Source of the DNA: Verrucomicrobiota bacterium
GTDB lineage: Bacteria; Verrucomicrobiota; Verrucomicrobiia; Opitutales; Opitutaceae
Direction: 5' to 3'
NCBI GenBank assembly: GCA_030832235.1
Contig: JAURJO010000074.1
Location: 1-6,500, forward strand
DNA length: 6,500 nucleotides
Within the stretch, counting starts at the first letter, position 1. Each line of letters opens with the position of its first letter. A program made the translations under genes and the position numbers. Positions 1 to 6,061 of this stretch are shown piece by piece. A model generated the notes under the pieces. It worked only from the letters and a program-made list of their open reading frames with translations, made no database searches and was not told the origin of the DNA.

Positions 1-1282
1 CGCCCCCGAGGGGAAAGGTCCAGACGTGCACCTCGCGCGGGTCGTCACCGCCTGCCACCCACACGGTGCCCGACTCCTCGTCGACGCCCAGCAGCCGGCG
101 GTAGCCGAACGTCACCGGCGTGACCTCGTGCACGAGGGCGCCCGCGGCATCGCGCAGCTCGACCTGCCAGGCGCCGGCCCGCTCCGTCGTCCAGAGGAAC
201 CGCGTGCCGTCCTGCAGCCAGAGCGGCGGACGGAACGCCGAGGTGGATCCGGAACTGTTGTCGTCGAGGTTGAGCCACGCGGGATCGGCCTCGCGCAGCA
301 GTTCATGCGTGCGGCCCCTGGCCCTGTTCACGGCGAGGAGGCGTTGCTCGGTCTGCGTGCGGTTCTGGACCAGGATCACCAGCGGCGCGCGGGGCGACCA
401 GTCGACGTGGGCCAGGTACGGGAAGGCGGCGGCATCCCAGACGACGGGCCGCGGCGTCCCGCCCTCGCGGGGCACAAGGAAGAGCTTCACGACGGCGTTG
501 GGCGTGCCGGCGCGCGGGTAGAAGAAGCGAGCCGGCGCGGCCTCGGGGTGGAGCGGGTCTGCGATGTGGCGGACCTCGACGCCCGCCTCGTCGGTCTGCT
601 GCACGAGCAGCGTCGCGGAGTCGGGCGACCACCAGAAGCCGCGGTTGCGGCTCATTTCCTCCTGGGCGACGAACTCGGCGGTGCCGTGGGAGACGGTCGC
701 GGTGGCGCCGGAGGTCACGGCGCGTTCCGTTCCGGCGGCGAGATCGATCATGTGCAACTCACGATCCGGACCTGCGGCCGCCACGAGTCGGCCGTCGGGT
801 GAGAAGCGCGGGTCGATCCATCCGGCGCCGGGCAATTGAGTGACCTTGAGCGTCGTGCGCTCCACGAGGTAAAGCCGACCGGAGAGGGTAACCAGGAGGC
901 GCGCCCCGTCCCGCGACATCTGGTAGGCGGTGAAACCTTTCAGACTCTGGCGCTGACGTTCGCGGCGGGCCTTTTCCTCGGCGCTCAGGTTCTCCTCGGC
1001 GCCACCGAGCAATTGGGCAGGCGTCAGGAGCTCGCGCTCCTTGCCGGCGGCGAGGTCGAACTCAAAGAGCCGCAGCGTCGGGTCGCGCGGCAACGAACGG
1101 AGGAAGACAACGTGCTTGCCGTCGGGTGTGACCTGCGGGGAAACCGGCCGCCCGAGGGTGTAGTTGCGCGTCTCGGCAAGGTCGCGGAAGTGTCCAAGCG
1201 CCTCCTCTTCGGGAGTGGCGGCGGCGAGACGAAGGGAGACGGCGGCGGCCAGCAGGGGCACGAGCGGGGAAAAGCGGCGCAT
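1..1282 (-). CDS. Dipeptidyl peptidase IV-like S9 serine peptidase, N-terminal part (cut by window edge)
   Basis: An open frame runs from an ATG at 1282 to the left edge without a stop (427 codons visible). It is probably an exported enzyme that removes Xaa-Pro or Xaa-Ala dipeptides from peptide N-termini. Residues 1-22 look like a signal peptide (MRRF, a hydrophobic stretch, then LAAA). The rest matches the beta-propeller domain of the S9B/DPP IV family: repeated blade motifs (SPDG at 161-164, WSPDS at 218-222) and the segment EFVAQEEMSRNRGFWWSPD (203-221). Its Glu-Glu pair (208-209) corresponds to the pair that binds the substrate N-terminus in DPP IV. The alpha/beta-hydrolase domain with catalytic Ser-Asp-His would lie beyond the window, so activity cannot be judged. 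The gene follows dtd by 48 bp on the same strand. A related S9 peptidase of other specificity is possible; S9 membership is secure. Confidence 0.88.
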   Translation of the reverse strand, partial: MRRFSPLVPLLAAAVSLRLAAATPEEEALGHFRDLAETRNYTLGRPVSPQVTPDGKHVVFLRSLPRDPTLRLFEFDLAAGKERELLTPAQLLGGAEENLSAEEKARRERQRQSLKGFTAYQMSRDGARLLVTLSGRLYLVERTTLKVTQLPGAGWIDPRFSPDGRLVAAAGPDRELHMIDLAAGTERAVTSGATATVSHGTAEFVAQEEMSRNRGFWWSPDSATLLVQQTDEAGVEVRHIADPLHPEAAPARFFYPRAGTPNAVVKLFLVPREGGTPRPVVWDAAAFPYLAHVDWSPRAPLVILVQNRTQTEQRLLAVNRARGRTHELLREADPAWLNLDDNSSGSTSAFRPPLWLQDGTRFLWTTERAGAWQVELRDAAGALVHEVTPVTFGYRRLLGVDEESGTVWVAGGDDPREVHVWTFPLGG

Positions 1283-1330
1283 ACCGCGAGCAAACGGCGG
1301 GTTCGGCGCGAGTCCAGCGCGCGCCCGGAT

Positions 1331-1783
1331 TTACTCCCGGGCCTTGGAGTCGATCAGGATCGTCACCGGTCCGTCGTTGACCAGCGCGACGTCCATGCGC
1401 GCCCCGAATTTTCCGGTCTGCACCGGGCGACCGAGGGCGGCGGCGGTCAGACGGTTGAACTCCTCGTAGAGCGGGATCGCGTGGTCGGGCGGAGCCGCGT
1501 CGTTGAACGACGGGCGCGTTCCTTTGCGCGTGCTGGCGAAGAGCGTGAACTGGCTCACCACGAGAATCCCGCCACCGGTTTCCGTCACCGCGCGGTTCAT
1601 GCGTCCGGTCTCATCCTCGAAGATCCGTAGCGCGGCCACCTTGCCGGCGAGCCAGGTGGCGTCCTCGGAGGTGTCTTCACGGCCGACGCCGAGGAGGACC
1701 AGCAGGCCCGGGCCGATCTCGCCGGTAATGGCACCCTCCACCGTGACGCGGGCGGAGGCGACGCGTTGCACGACCGCACGCAT
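1331..1783 (-). CDS. dtd: D-aminoacyl-tRNA deacylase (DTD)
   Basis: This 150-residue cytoplasmic enzyme hydrolyses D-amino acids (and, in the known family, glycine mischarged on tRNA-Ala) from tRNA, recycling the tRNA and keeping D-residues out of proteins. The start MRAVVQRV is the usual DTD N-terminus. Both family signatures are present: SQFTL at 77-81 and the Gly-Pro motif NDGPVT at 136-141, which forms the chiral filter across the dimer interface. Length is close to the ~145 residues of E. coli DTD. The frame stays open upstream to about 2395, but that stretch is antisense-frame noise over fabV, so the ATG at 1783 is the real start. The gene lies 23 bp after fabV and 48 bp before the peptidase gene. 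No Shine-Dalgarno sequence is visible; the upstream bases are pyrimidine- and GC-rich. Confidence 0.96.
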   Translation of the reverse strand: MRAVVQRVASARVTVEGAITGEIGPGLLVLLGVGREDTSEDATWLAGKVAALRIFEDETGRMNRAVTETGGGILVVSQFTLFASTRKGTRPSFNDAAPPDHAIPLYEEFNRLTAAALGRPVQTGKFGARMDVALVNDGPVTILIDSKARE

Positions 1784-1806
1784 GGGAAAAGGCGCGGCCG
1801 GGCCGC

Positions 1807-2994
1807 TCAGAGCATCGGTACGTGCGGCTCGGTCTCGGCCTCGTAATTGATTCCAGGCAGGCCGAAGCCGAAGAGTTTTAGGAAATCGGAGCGGTAGCCG
1901 GCGATGTCGGTGAGTTCGGCGAGATTCTCGGTTGTGACGCGCGGCCAGATGTCGCGCACCGCGGCTTGGATCTCGGGACGCATCTCCCAGTCGTCGATGC
2001 GCACGCGGCCGGCCTCGTCGAAGCCAGGCTTGCTCCCGTTGTACATGCGCGTGGCGAACAGCCGATGCACCTGCTCGATGCAGCCCTCGTGGGTGCCGGC
2101 GGCCTTCATGATCTTGTAGAGGATCGAGATGTAGAGCGGCACCACGGGGATCGCGGAGCTGGCCTGCGTGACCAGTGCCTTGTTCACCGAGATGAAAGCG
2201 CGGCCGCCGCCGTTGAGCTTCAGGAGCGAGTCGATGTTGCGGGCGGCGCGCTCCAGGTCGTTCTTGGCGAGGCCGATCGTGCCGTTCTTGTAAATCGCCC
2301 AGGTGACCTCGGGCCCGATGTAGGAGTACGCGACCGACTGCGCCCCGGGAGCGAGCAGGCCGGCTTCCGACAACGCGTTCATCCACATCTCCCAATCCTC
2401 GCCGCCCATCACCGCCGTGGTGTCGGCGATCTCGGCCTCGTTGGCCGGATCGATCGTCACGGTGGAGACCACGCCCTTGTCGGTGTCGACGGTCTTGTTG
2501 GTGTAAGAGGCGCCGACCGGCTTCAGGACCGAGCGGTGGGCCACGCCGGTGCGCGGATGGGTGCGGCGCGGGGATGCGAGTGAATAGACGACGAGGTCGA
2601 CCGGACCGACGTCGGCGCGAAGCATTGCCAGCGTCCGCTGCTTGATGTCGTCCGAGAACGCGTCGCCGTTGATGTTGCCGGCATAGAGGCCGCGGGCGCG
2701 GGCCGCGCGGGTAACTGCGATAGTGTTGTACCAGCCCGGAGTGGCGGGGCGGCCCTCTTCCGACGGGCGCTCAAAAAACACCCCGACAGTAGCGGCGCCG
2801 CAGCCGAAGGCGGAAGTGATCCTCGAGGCTAGGCCGTAGCCGGTCGAGGCGCCGATGATGAGGACGCGCTTCGGGCCGCCGGCGATCGCGCCGCGGCTCT
2901 GCACGTGATTGATCCATTCCTGAACGTGGGCGGCGCAGCCCTCGGGGTGGGCGGTGACGCAAACGAAGCCGCGGACCTTCGGTCGGATGATCAT
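1807..2994 (-). CDS. fabV: FabV-type trans-2-enoyl-ACP/CoA reductase (NADH)
   Basis: This 395-residue cytoplasmic enzyme reduces trans-2-enoyl thioesters with NADH: either the last step of fatty-acid elongation (FabV, a triclosan-insensitive FabI replacement) or crotonyl-CoA reduction (TER). The N-terminus MIIRPKVRGFVC is typical of the family, so the start is placed at 2994 rather than at the non-ATG start near 3033. The nucleotide-binding motif GASTGYGLA lies at 48-56, with Glu75 at the end of the second strand (FFERP), consistent with NADH preference. The catalytic Tyr-X8-Lys motif is intact as YKNGTIGLAK, Tyr235 to Lys244, the canonical numbering. The next residue is Asn245, where some FabV proteins have a second Lys. 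The C-terminal region (LFGFGLPGINY) is also typical. It sits 79 bp after the ABC binding-protein gene. Sequence alone cannot separate ACP from CoA substrates. Confidence 0.96.
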   Translation of the reverse strand: MIIRPKVRGFVCVTAHPEGCAAHVQEWINHVQSRGAIAGGPKRVLIIGASTGYGLASRITSAFGCGAATVGVFFERPSEEGRPATPGWYNTIAVTRAARARGLYAGNINGDAFSDDIKQRTLAMLRADVGPVDLVVYSLASPRRTHPRTGVAHRSVLKPVGASYTNKTVDTDKGVVSTVTIDPANEAEIADTTAVMGGEDWEMWMNALSEAGLLAPGAQSVAYSYIGPEVTWAIYKNGTIGLAKNDLERAARNIDSLLKLNGGGRAFISVNKALVTQASSAIPVVPLYISILYKIMKAAGTHEGCIEQVHRLFATRMYNGSKPGFDEAGRVRIDDWEMRPEIQAAVRDIWPRVTTENLAELTDIAGYRSDFLKLFGFGLPGINYEAETEPHVPML

Positions 2995-3020
2995 GGGGCG
3001 CGGATGATTTCGCGCGCCCC
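2995..3020 (-). promoter_or_regulatory. Perfect 8-bp GC hairpin touching the fabV start codon
   Basis: GGGGCGCG at 2995-3002 and CGCGCCCC at 3013-3020 are exact inverted repeats around a 10-nt loop. In the minus-strand transcript, the 3' arm of this all-GC stem ends on the base before the fabV AUG. It occupies the position where a ribosome-binding site would be, so it could limit fabV translation or bind a regulator. There is no U-run after it, so it is not a standard intrinsic terminator. The structure is directly visible; any regulatory role is inferred, and a GC-rich genome can produce such stems by chance. Confidence 0.4.
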
Positions 3021-3073
3021 GCGGGACTGGCAAGTGGCTTTTCCGCGTGCGCGGTGCCGGCCCGGCGCCGCAC

Positions 3074-4039
3074 CTACTTCGGCAGGAACTCCGTCGTCAT
3101 CACGCGGTCCGCGGCGAGTTTTCCTTTAGGCACAAGCCCGAGCTCCTCGAGCATCGCGATCTGGCGGGCGAAACGCGCGGGGTCGAGGTGGCCGATGCGG
3201 GCCGGTCCGCCGTCGGCCTCACGGCCGGTGACCAGTTTTTCCCCGATGATCATGCGCCGCGAGAAATCCATGAACTCGTCGGTGTTCCCCGGGTTGGCGA
3301 TCTTCATGAGCGCATGCGCCGGCCGCGGGTCACCCTCGAGATAGTCGCGCCAGCCGCGGATGTAAGCGCGAGTGAAGGCCTGCAGGTCCGAGGCCCGCTC
3401 CCGCGCGACTTTCCGGCTGGTGACAAGGACGGCGTAGCCGCGGTAGCCGGCGTCCCAGGTCGCGAGGAAGCGCGGCATTTTCCCGCCGGCCTTGGTGATG
3501 TGGTAGGGCTCCGCGATGTAGTAGCCCTGCTGGAGCGCCTCCTTGTTGCTGAGAAATGCGGCGCTGGAGAAGTTCTGCGCGACGACGTTCACCTTAAGGT
3601 CGTACTTTCGCTTGAGAAACTCGAGGAACGGCCAGCCGGGGCGCGCGATGATGGTCTTGCCCTGCAGGTCCTCGAACTTGCGGACCTTGCTCTCCGCGTG
3701 GACCAGGATGCCCGCCGGGTCGTCCTGGAAAACCGCCGCGAATTGCACGAAGGGCAGACCTTCCGCCTGCTGCATCAGGGCGCCGACGTCGTCGGCCTGG
3801 CCGATGTCCGCTTTACCGGTCGCGACGCTGGGCATCACGTGGGCGCCGGGTCCGCCTGGGATCAGCGTCACGTCGAGGCCTTCCTCCCGGAAGAAGCCGC
3901 GGGCCTGCGCCTGGTAAAAGCCGCCGTGCTCGGGCTCCGCCATCCAATCCAGCTGCACGATCAGTTTCCGTGGCGCCCCGGCCGCTTGGGCGGAGGAAAG
4001 GGCGGCTAGGCAAAGGGCGAGCAGCGCGGCGGTCTTCAT
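3074..4039 (-). CDS. ABC transporter periplasmic substrate-binding protein, NMT1/THI5-like
   Basis: This 321-residue binding protein delivers the ligand to the permease encoded just upstream. Residues 1-20 are a Sec signal peptide (MKTAALLALCLAALSSAQAA) with no good lipobox, so the mature protein is probably soluble in the periplasm. The start of the mature part matches the NMT1/THI5 fold: LDW at 30-32, HGGFYQAQARGFFREEGLDV at 38-57, the GGPG turn at 62-65 and VATGKADIGQADD at 72-84. The family includes binding proteins for thiamine pyrimidine precursors (ThiY), riboflavin, and aliphatic sulfonates or taurine. The LDW...H...GFY pattern favours a ThiY-like pyrimidine or other aromatic ligand, but this is not decisive. 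The frame extends 13 codons upstream to 4078; the ATG at 4039 is preferred because it begins the signal peptide. It is 49 bp after the permease gene. Confidence 0.92.
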   Translation of the reverse strand: MKTAALLALCLAALSSAQAAGAPRKLIVQLDWMAEPEHGGFYQAQARGFFREEGLDVTLIPGGPGAHVMPSVATGKADIGQADDVGALMQQAEGLPFVQFAAVFQDDPAGILVHAESKVRKFEDLQGKTIIARPGWPFLEFLKRKYDLKVNVVAQNFSSAAFLSNKEALQQGYYIAEPYHITKAGGKMPRFLATWDAGYRGYAVLVTSRKVARERASDLQAFTRAYIRGWRDYLEGDPRPAHALMKIANPGNTDEFMDFSRRMIIGEKLVTGREADGGPARIGHLDPARFARQIAMLEELGLVPKGKLAADRVMTTEFLPK

Positions 4040-4088
4040 GGGCGGAAGGACAGGAGCCCAGGATAACGCGCTTTGCAACGCGGGCGGT

Positions 4089-4880
4089 TCAACGGTCGGT
4101 CCGCTCGTACGAGTCGTGCCAGTGATGGAGGGAGATCCAGGCGATCAGCAGGACGAGGGCGTTGAGCAGGAAGCCGAGCACGCAGGTCGTCACGGCGGTG
4201 GCGAAGAGCGCGGCGTACTTTGCCTGGCTGGCGAAGATGACTGCGCGGAAGCCGAGCCCGCCGCCGTCTCCGGCCGAAGTGCCGGCGTTCATATCGGCCA
4301 CGACCGCCCCGATGGGCGCGATGGTCGCGGCGATACGCAGGCCGGTGAAGAAATAGGGCAACGCGGCGGGAATCCGCAGGAGAACCAAGTTTTGCCATGG
4401 TCGCGCGCCGTAGAGTTGAAACAACTCCACGAGGTGACGGTCGGTGGAGATGAGTCCCTGGGTCGTGTTCACCACCAGGGGGAAGAACGAGATCACGAAC
4501 GTCAGCAGCGCGACGCTCTTCAGGCCCGCCCCCACCCAGATCACGCAGATCGGCGCCAGCACGGGCAGGGGCGTCATCTGCAGCGCCATCAGGTAGGGGT
4601 AGAAGGCGCGACGCACCCACGGGGAGAGTGACAGCAGCACCGAGATCACCGTGCTCACCACCACCGCCAGACCAAAGCCAGCGAGGGCGCCCTCGGCGGT
4701 GTTGAGCGTCGCCCGGATCAGCGATTCCCGGTGGTCCAGCATCGCCTGCCAGACCCCGCCCGGCGAGGGGAGGAGGAAGCGGGAGTCCTCGGAAAGCGAG
4801 AGATGCGCGCCCTGCCAGACCGCGAGGAACGCGACCCCGGCGGCGGCGGGCAGCAGGACGTGGAGCAGCGGTTTCTTCAT
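4089..4880 (-). CDS. ABC transporter permease, SsuC/TauC/ThiX-type
   Basis: This 263-residue inner-membrane subunit forms the translocation path of the importer. The N-terminus MKKPLLHVLLPAAAGVAFLA opens the first membrane helix; further hydrophobic stretches lie near 64-86, 94-118, 121-140, 177-197 and 222-250, giving about six helices. The cytoplasmic EAA-type loop that contacts the ATPase is at 151-174 (VELFQLYGARPWQNL, ending in IPAALP). Length is normal for the BPD_transp_1 family that pairs with NMT1-like binding proteins. The ATG overlaps the ATPase stop as ATGA (4880-4877), so the two are probably translationally coupled. This supports 4880 over the in-frame upstream extension to 5105, which lies within the ATPase gene. 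The transported ligand cannot be read from this subunit. Confidence 0.94.
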   Translation of the reverse strand: MKKPLLHVLLPAAAGVAFLAVWQGAHLSLSEDSRFLLPSPGGVWQAMLDHRESLIRATLNTAEGALAGFGLAVVVSTVISVLLSLSPWVRRAFYPYLMALQMTPLPVLAPICVIWVGAGLKSVALLTFVISFFPLVVNTTQGLISTDRHLVELFQLYGARPWQNLVLLRIPAALPYFFTGLRIAATIAPIGAVVADMNAGTSAGDGGGLGFRAVIFASQAKYAALFATAVTTCVLGFLLNALVLLIAWISLHHWHDSYERTDR

Positions 4881-5659
4881 GGCGCCGCCGGCCCCGTCGC
4901 GTCCTCCACAGAACGGAGCACGCGCGAAACTTGGGCGACAAGGTCCAGGTACTCCCGCGACACGCGCGTTTCCGCCGTCCGTGGGTAGGCAAGGGGAACG
5001 TTGATCTCCGCGTGCACGCGGCCCGGGTTGGCGGCCATCACCACGATGCGGCTGGAGAGGAAAACCGCCTCGGCCACCGAGTGTGTAACAAAGAATGCGG
5101 TCCACCCCGTGGCCTCGCGGATGCCGAGCAATTCCTCGTTGAGGTGCTCGCGCGTCATCTCGTCGAGCGCTCCGAACGGTTCATCGAGGAGCAGGATCCT
5201 CGGCGAGACGCTGAGGGCTCGGGCGAGCGAAACGCGCATTTTTTGTCCGCCTGAGAGCTGGCGGGGATAAGCATCCGCGCGTTCGGCCAGCCGCACCAGC
5301 TCCAGTACCCGCTCCCGCGCCCGGGCGCGCTCCGCGGCGGGCGCGCCGCGCAGGCGTAGCGGCACCTCGACGTTTTGCGCGACCGTGAGCCAGGGAAGCA
5401 GGTTCGCTTCCTGGAATACGAACGCCAGTTCGCCGGCGGCCTCGCCCGGGCTCCGACCGTCGACGATGAGCTCGCCGCCGCTCAGCGGACTGAGCCCCGC
5501 GACCAGCCGAAGCAGCGTCGATTTCCCGCAACCGCTCGGCCCGATCAGAGCCACGAGGTCGCCGGGTCGCGCCGACAAGTTCACCCCGGAAAGCACCGCG
5601 GGGCCGTCACCGAAGCATTTGGCGACGTCCCGGAACTCGACGAGGTTCGGCGCGGACAT
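4877..5659 (-). CDS. ABC transporter ATP-binding protein, SsuB/TauB/ThiZ-type
   Basis: This 260-residue ATPase powers the importer from the cytoplasmic face. All nucleotide-binding elements are intact: Walker A GPSGCGKST at 40-48, Q-loop Gln83 (VFQEANLLPW), signature LSGGQ at 135-139, Walker B ILLLDE at 155-160 with catalytic Glu160, D-loop ALD at 164-166 and switch His193 (VTHSVAEAVFL). The Q-loop and switch regions resemble nitrate/sulfonate/taurine-type importers. The frame extends 27 codons to a TTG near 5740, but that stretch is Arg/Ala-rich with no domain match, so the ATG at 5659 (MSAPNLVEFRDVAKCFG) is taken as the start. It is the first gene of the minus-strand run, and the REP-bearing gap lies upstream of it. 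Confidence 0.95.
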   Translation of the reverse strand: MSAPNLVEFRDVAKCFGDGPAVLSGVNLSARPGDLVALIGPSGCGKSTLLRLVAGLSPLSGGELIVDGRSPGEAAGELAFVFQEANLLPWLTVAQNVEVPLRLRGAPAAERARARERVLELVRLAERADAYPRQLSGGQKMRVSLARALSVSPRILLLDEPFGALDEMTREHLNEELLGIREATGWTAFFVTHSVAEAVFLSSRIVVMAANPGRVHAEINVPLAYPRTAETRVSREYLDLVAQVSRVLRSVEDATGPAAP

Positions 5660-5788
5660 GCGGCCAGAAGGGCGCGCCGCGCCGCGCGGTGTCGAGAGGG
5701 AAAACGCCACGGCGCGACGGAGCCGCGCTGGGAGTGACAAGGAAAGGTGAGAGGATGTGAAGTGGTGAGGATGCCCGTGCGATGGGCG

Positions 5789-5814
5789 ATCCGCGGGTTG
5801 CGCCCGCGGCTACA
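5789..5814 (-). repeat. REP-like palindromic element, copy 1
   Basis: A perfect 7-bp hairpin, CCGCGGG-TTGCG-CCCGCGG (5791-5809), is flanked on its right by CTACA. On the minus strand the element therefore reads T-GTAG-hairpin-AT. GTAG at the foot of a hairpin is the hallmark of bacterial REP sequences recognised by RAYT (TnpA-REP) transposases. It pairs with an inverted copy at 5871-5896, matching it at 22 of 26 positions. The structure is directly visible; membership in a dispersed genomic family is inferred from architecture, since only these two copies lie in the window. Confidence 0.65.
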
Positions 5815-5870
5815 TCAGAGGTATTTATTTAGGAAAGGGTGTAAGGCTTTTTCGATTGAAACGCGTGCGG

Positions 5871-5896
5871 TGTAGCCGCGGCCGCTCGCCGCGGAT
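5871..5896 (+). repeat. REP-like palindromic element, copy 2 (inverted relative to copy 1)
   Basis: The element begins T-GTAG (5871-5875), followed by a perfect 7-bp hairpin with a 5-nt loop, CCGCGGC-CGCTC-GCCGCGG (5876-5894), then AT. Its GTAG end faces that of copy 1 across 56 bp, as in the paired REPs of BIME-type arrays. The two copies differ at four positions: three in the loop and closing region, plus one that keeps the closing base pair by a matching change. The whole 108-bp doublet could also form a long cruciform or an mRNA stem, which could end transcription entering from either side. Confidence 0.65.
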
Positions 5897-5937
5897 TCGG
5901 CGGGGCTCGCAAAGAATGAAAGTGGCGCGCGACGGAA

Positions 5938-5971
5938 TTAGCCCGGGTTGGGCTCACTGAAAGCCCGCTAA
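5938..5971 (+). other. Weak stem-loop in the presumed dctA-like leader
   Basis: TTAGC (5938-5942) pairs with GCTAA (5967-5971), and inside it GGGCT (5950-5954) pairs with AGCCC (5962-5966) around a 7-nt loop. A 7-nt bulge (5943-5949) lies on the left side. There is no T-run after it, so it is not a clear terminator. It lies about 90 bp before the dctA-like start and may be part of its leader RNA or an operator. It matches no riboswitch class that I recognise and may be chance. Confidence 0.2.
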
Positions 5972-6061
5972 CTTCCCCGACGGCGCGGAGTCGGTGCTCG
6001 CGGGTGCGCCCGGTGTTGTTTCCGCTCCCATTATCCCGCTGCGCCCGGCAGCCTCACTCCC

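Larger units (their letters stand above)
5660..6061. other. Divergent intergenic region between the ABC operon and the dctA-like gene
   Basis: These 402 bp carry no convincing gene and must hold the start signals for both directions. From left to right: a GC-rich stretch (5660-5730); a purine-rich strip on the plus strand (5731-5773) with a short imperfect direct repeat, GGTGAGAGGATG at 5746-5757 and GGTGAGGATG at 5764-5773; two facing hairpin repeats (5789-5814, 5871-5896) around an AT-rich 56-bp spacer; and a weak stem-loop (5938-5971) before the dctA-like start. The spacer, the only clearly AT-rich DNA here, holds TAAATA-type -10-like words on the minus strand (5822-5831), but none has a good -35 partner, so no promoter is called. 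No TPP riboswitch core (such as CTGAGA) is seen on the minus strand upstream of the ABC genes. Confidence 0.7.

Noticed and set aside
26..1630. Long plus-strand open frames (258 and 264 codons) opposite the peptidase and dtd genes
   Set aside because: They are Arg/Gly/Glu-rich with no family resemblance and lie antisense to well-supported genes. High GC removes stops in such frames.
1784..2395. Upstream extension of the dtd frame (about 204 extra codons)
   Set aside because: It lies inside fabV, is Arg-rich noise, and DTD proteins begin at MRAVVQRV.
1966..2583. Plus-strand 205-codon frame opposite fabV
   Set aside because: It is antisense to a highly conserved enzyme, has a low-complexity composition and shows no recognisable motif.
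3047..4009. Plus-strand 320-codon frame opposite the binding-protein gene
   Set aside because: It almost exactly mirrors the binding-protein gene, which has a signal peptide and family motifs; the antisense product matches nothing I recognise.
4036..4992. Minus-strand 318-codon frame overlapping the permease
   Set aside because: It is Arg/Pro/Gly-rich and in another frame of the permease gene, whose product has clear membrane helices and an EAA loop.
5660..5760. TPP riboswitch expected upstream of a THI5-like importer
   Set aside because: No CTGAGA-type core or other conserved TPP element is seen on the minus strand in this stretch.
5789..5896. Doublet read as a bidirectional intrinsic terminator
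   Set aside because: No stem is followed by a proper T-run on the relevant strand, and both flanking genes point away from the gap, so a terminator is not needed here. The REP reading fits the GTAG feet better.
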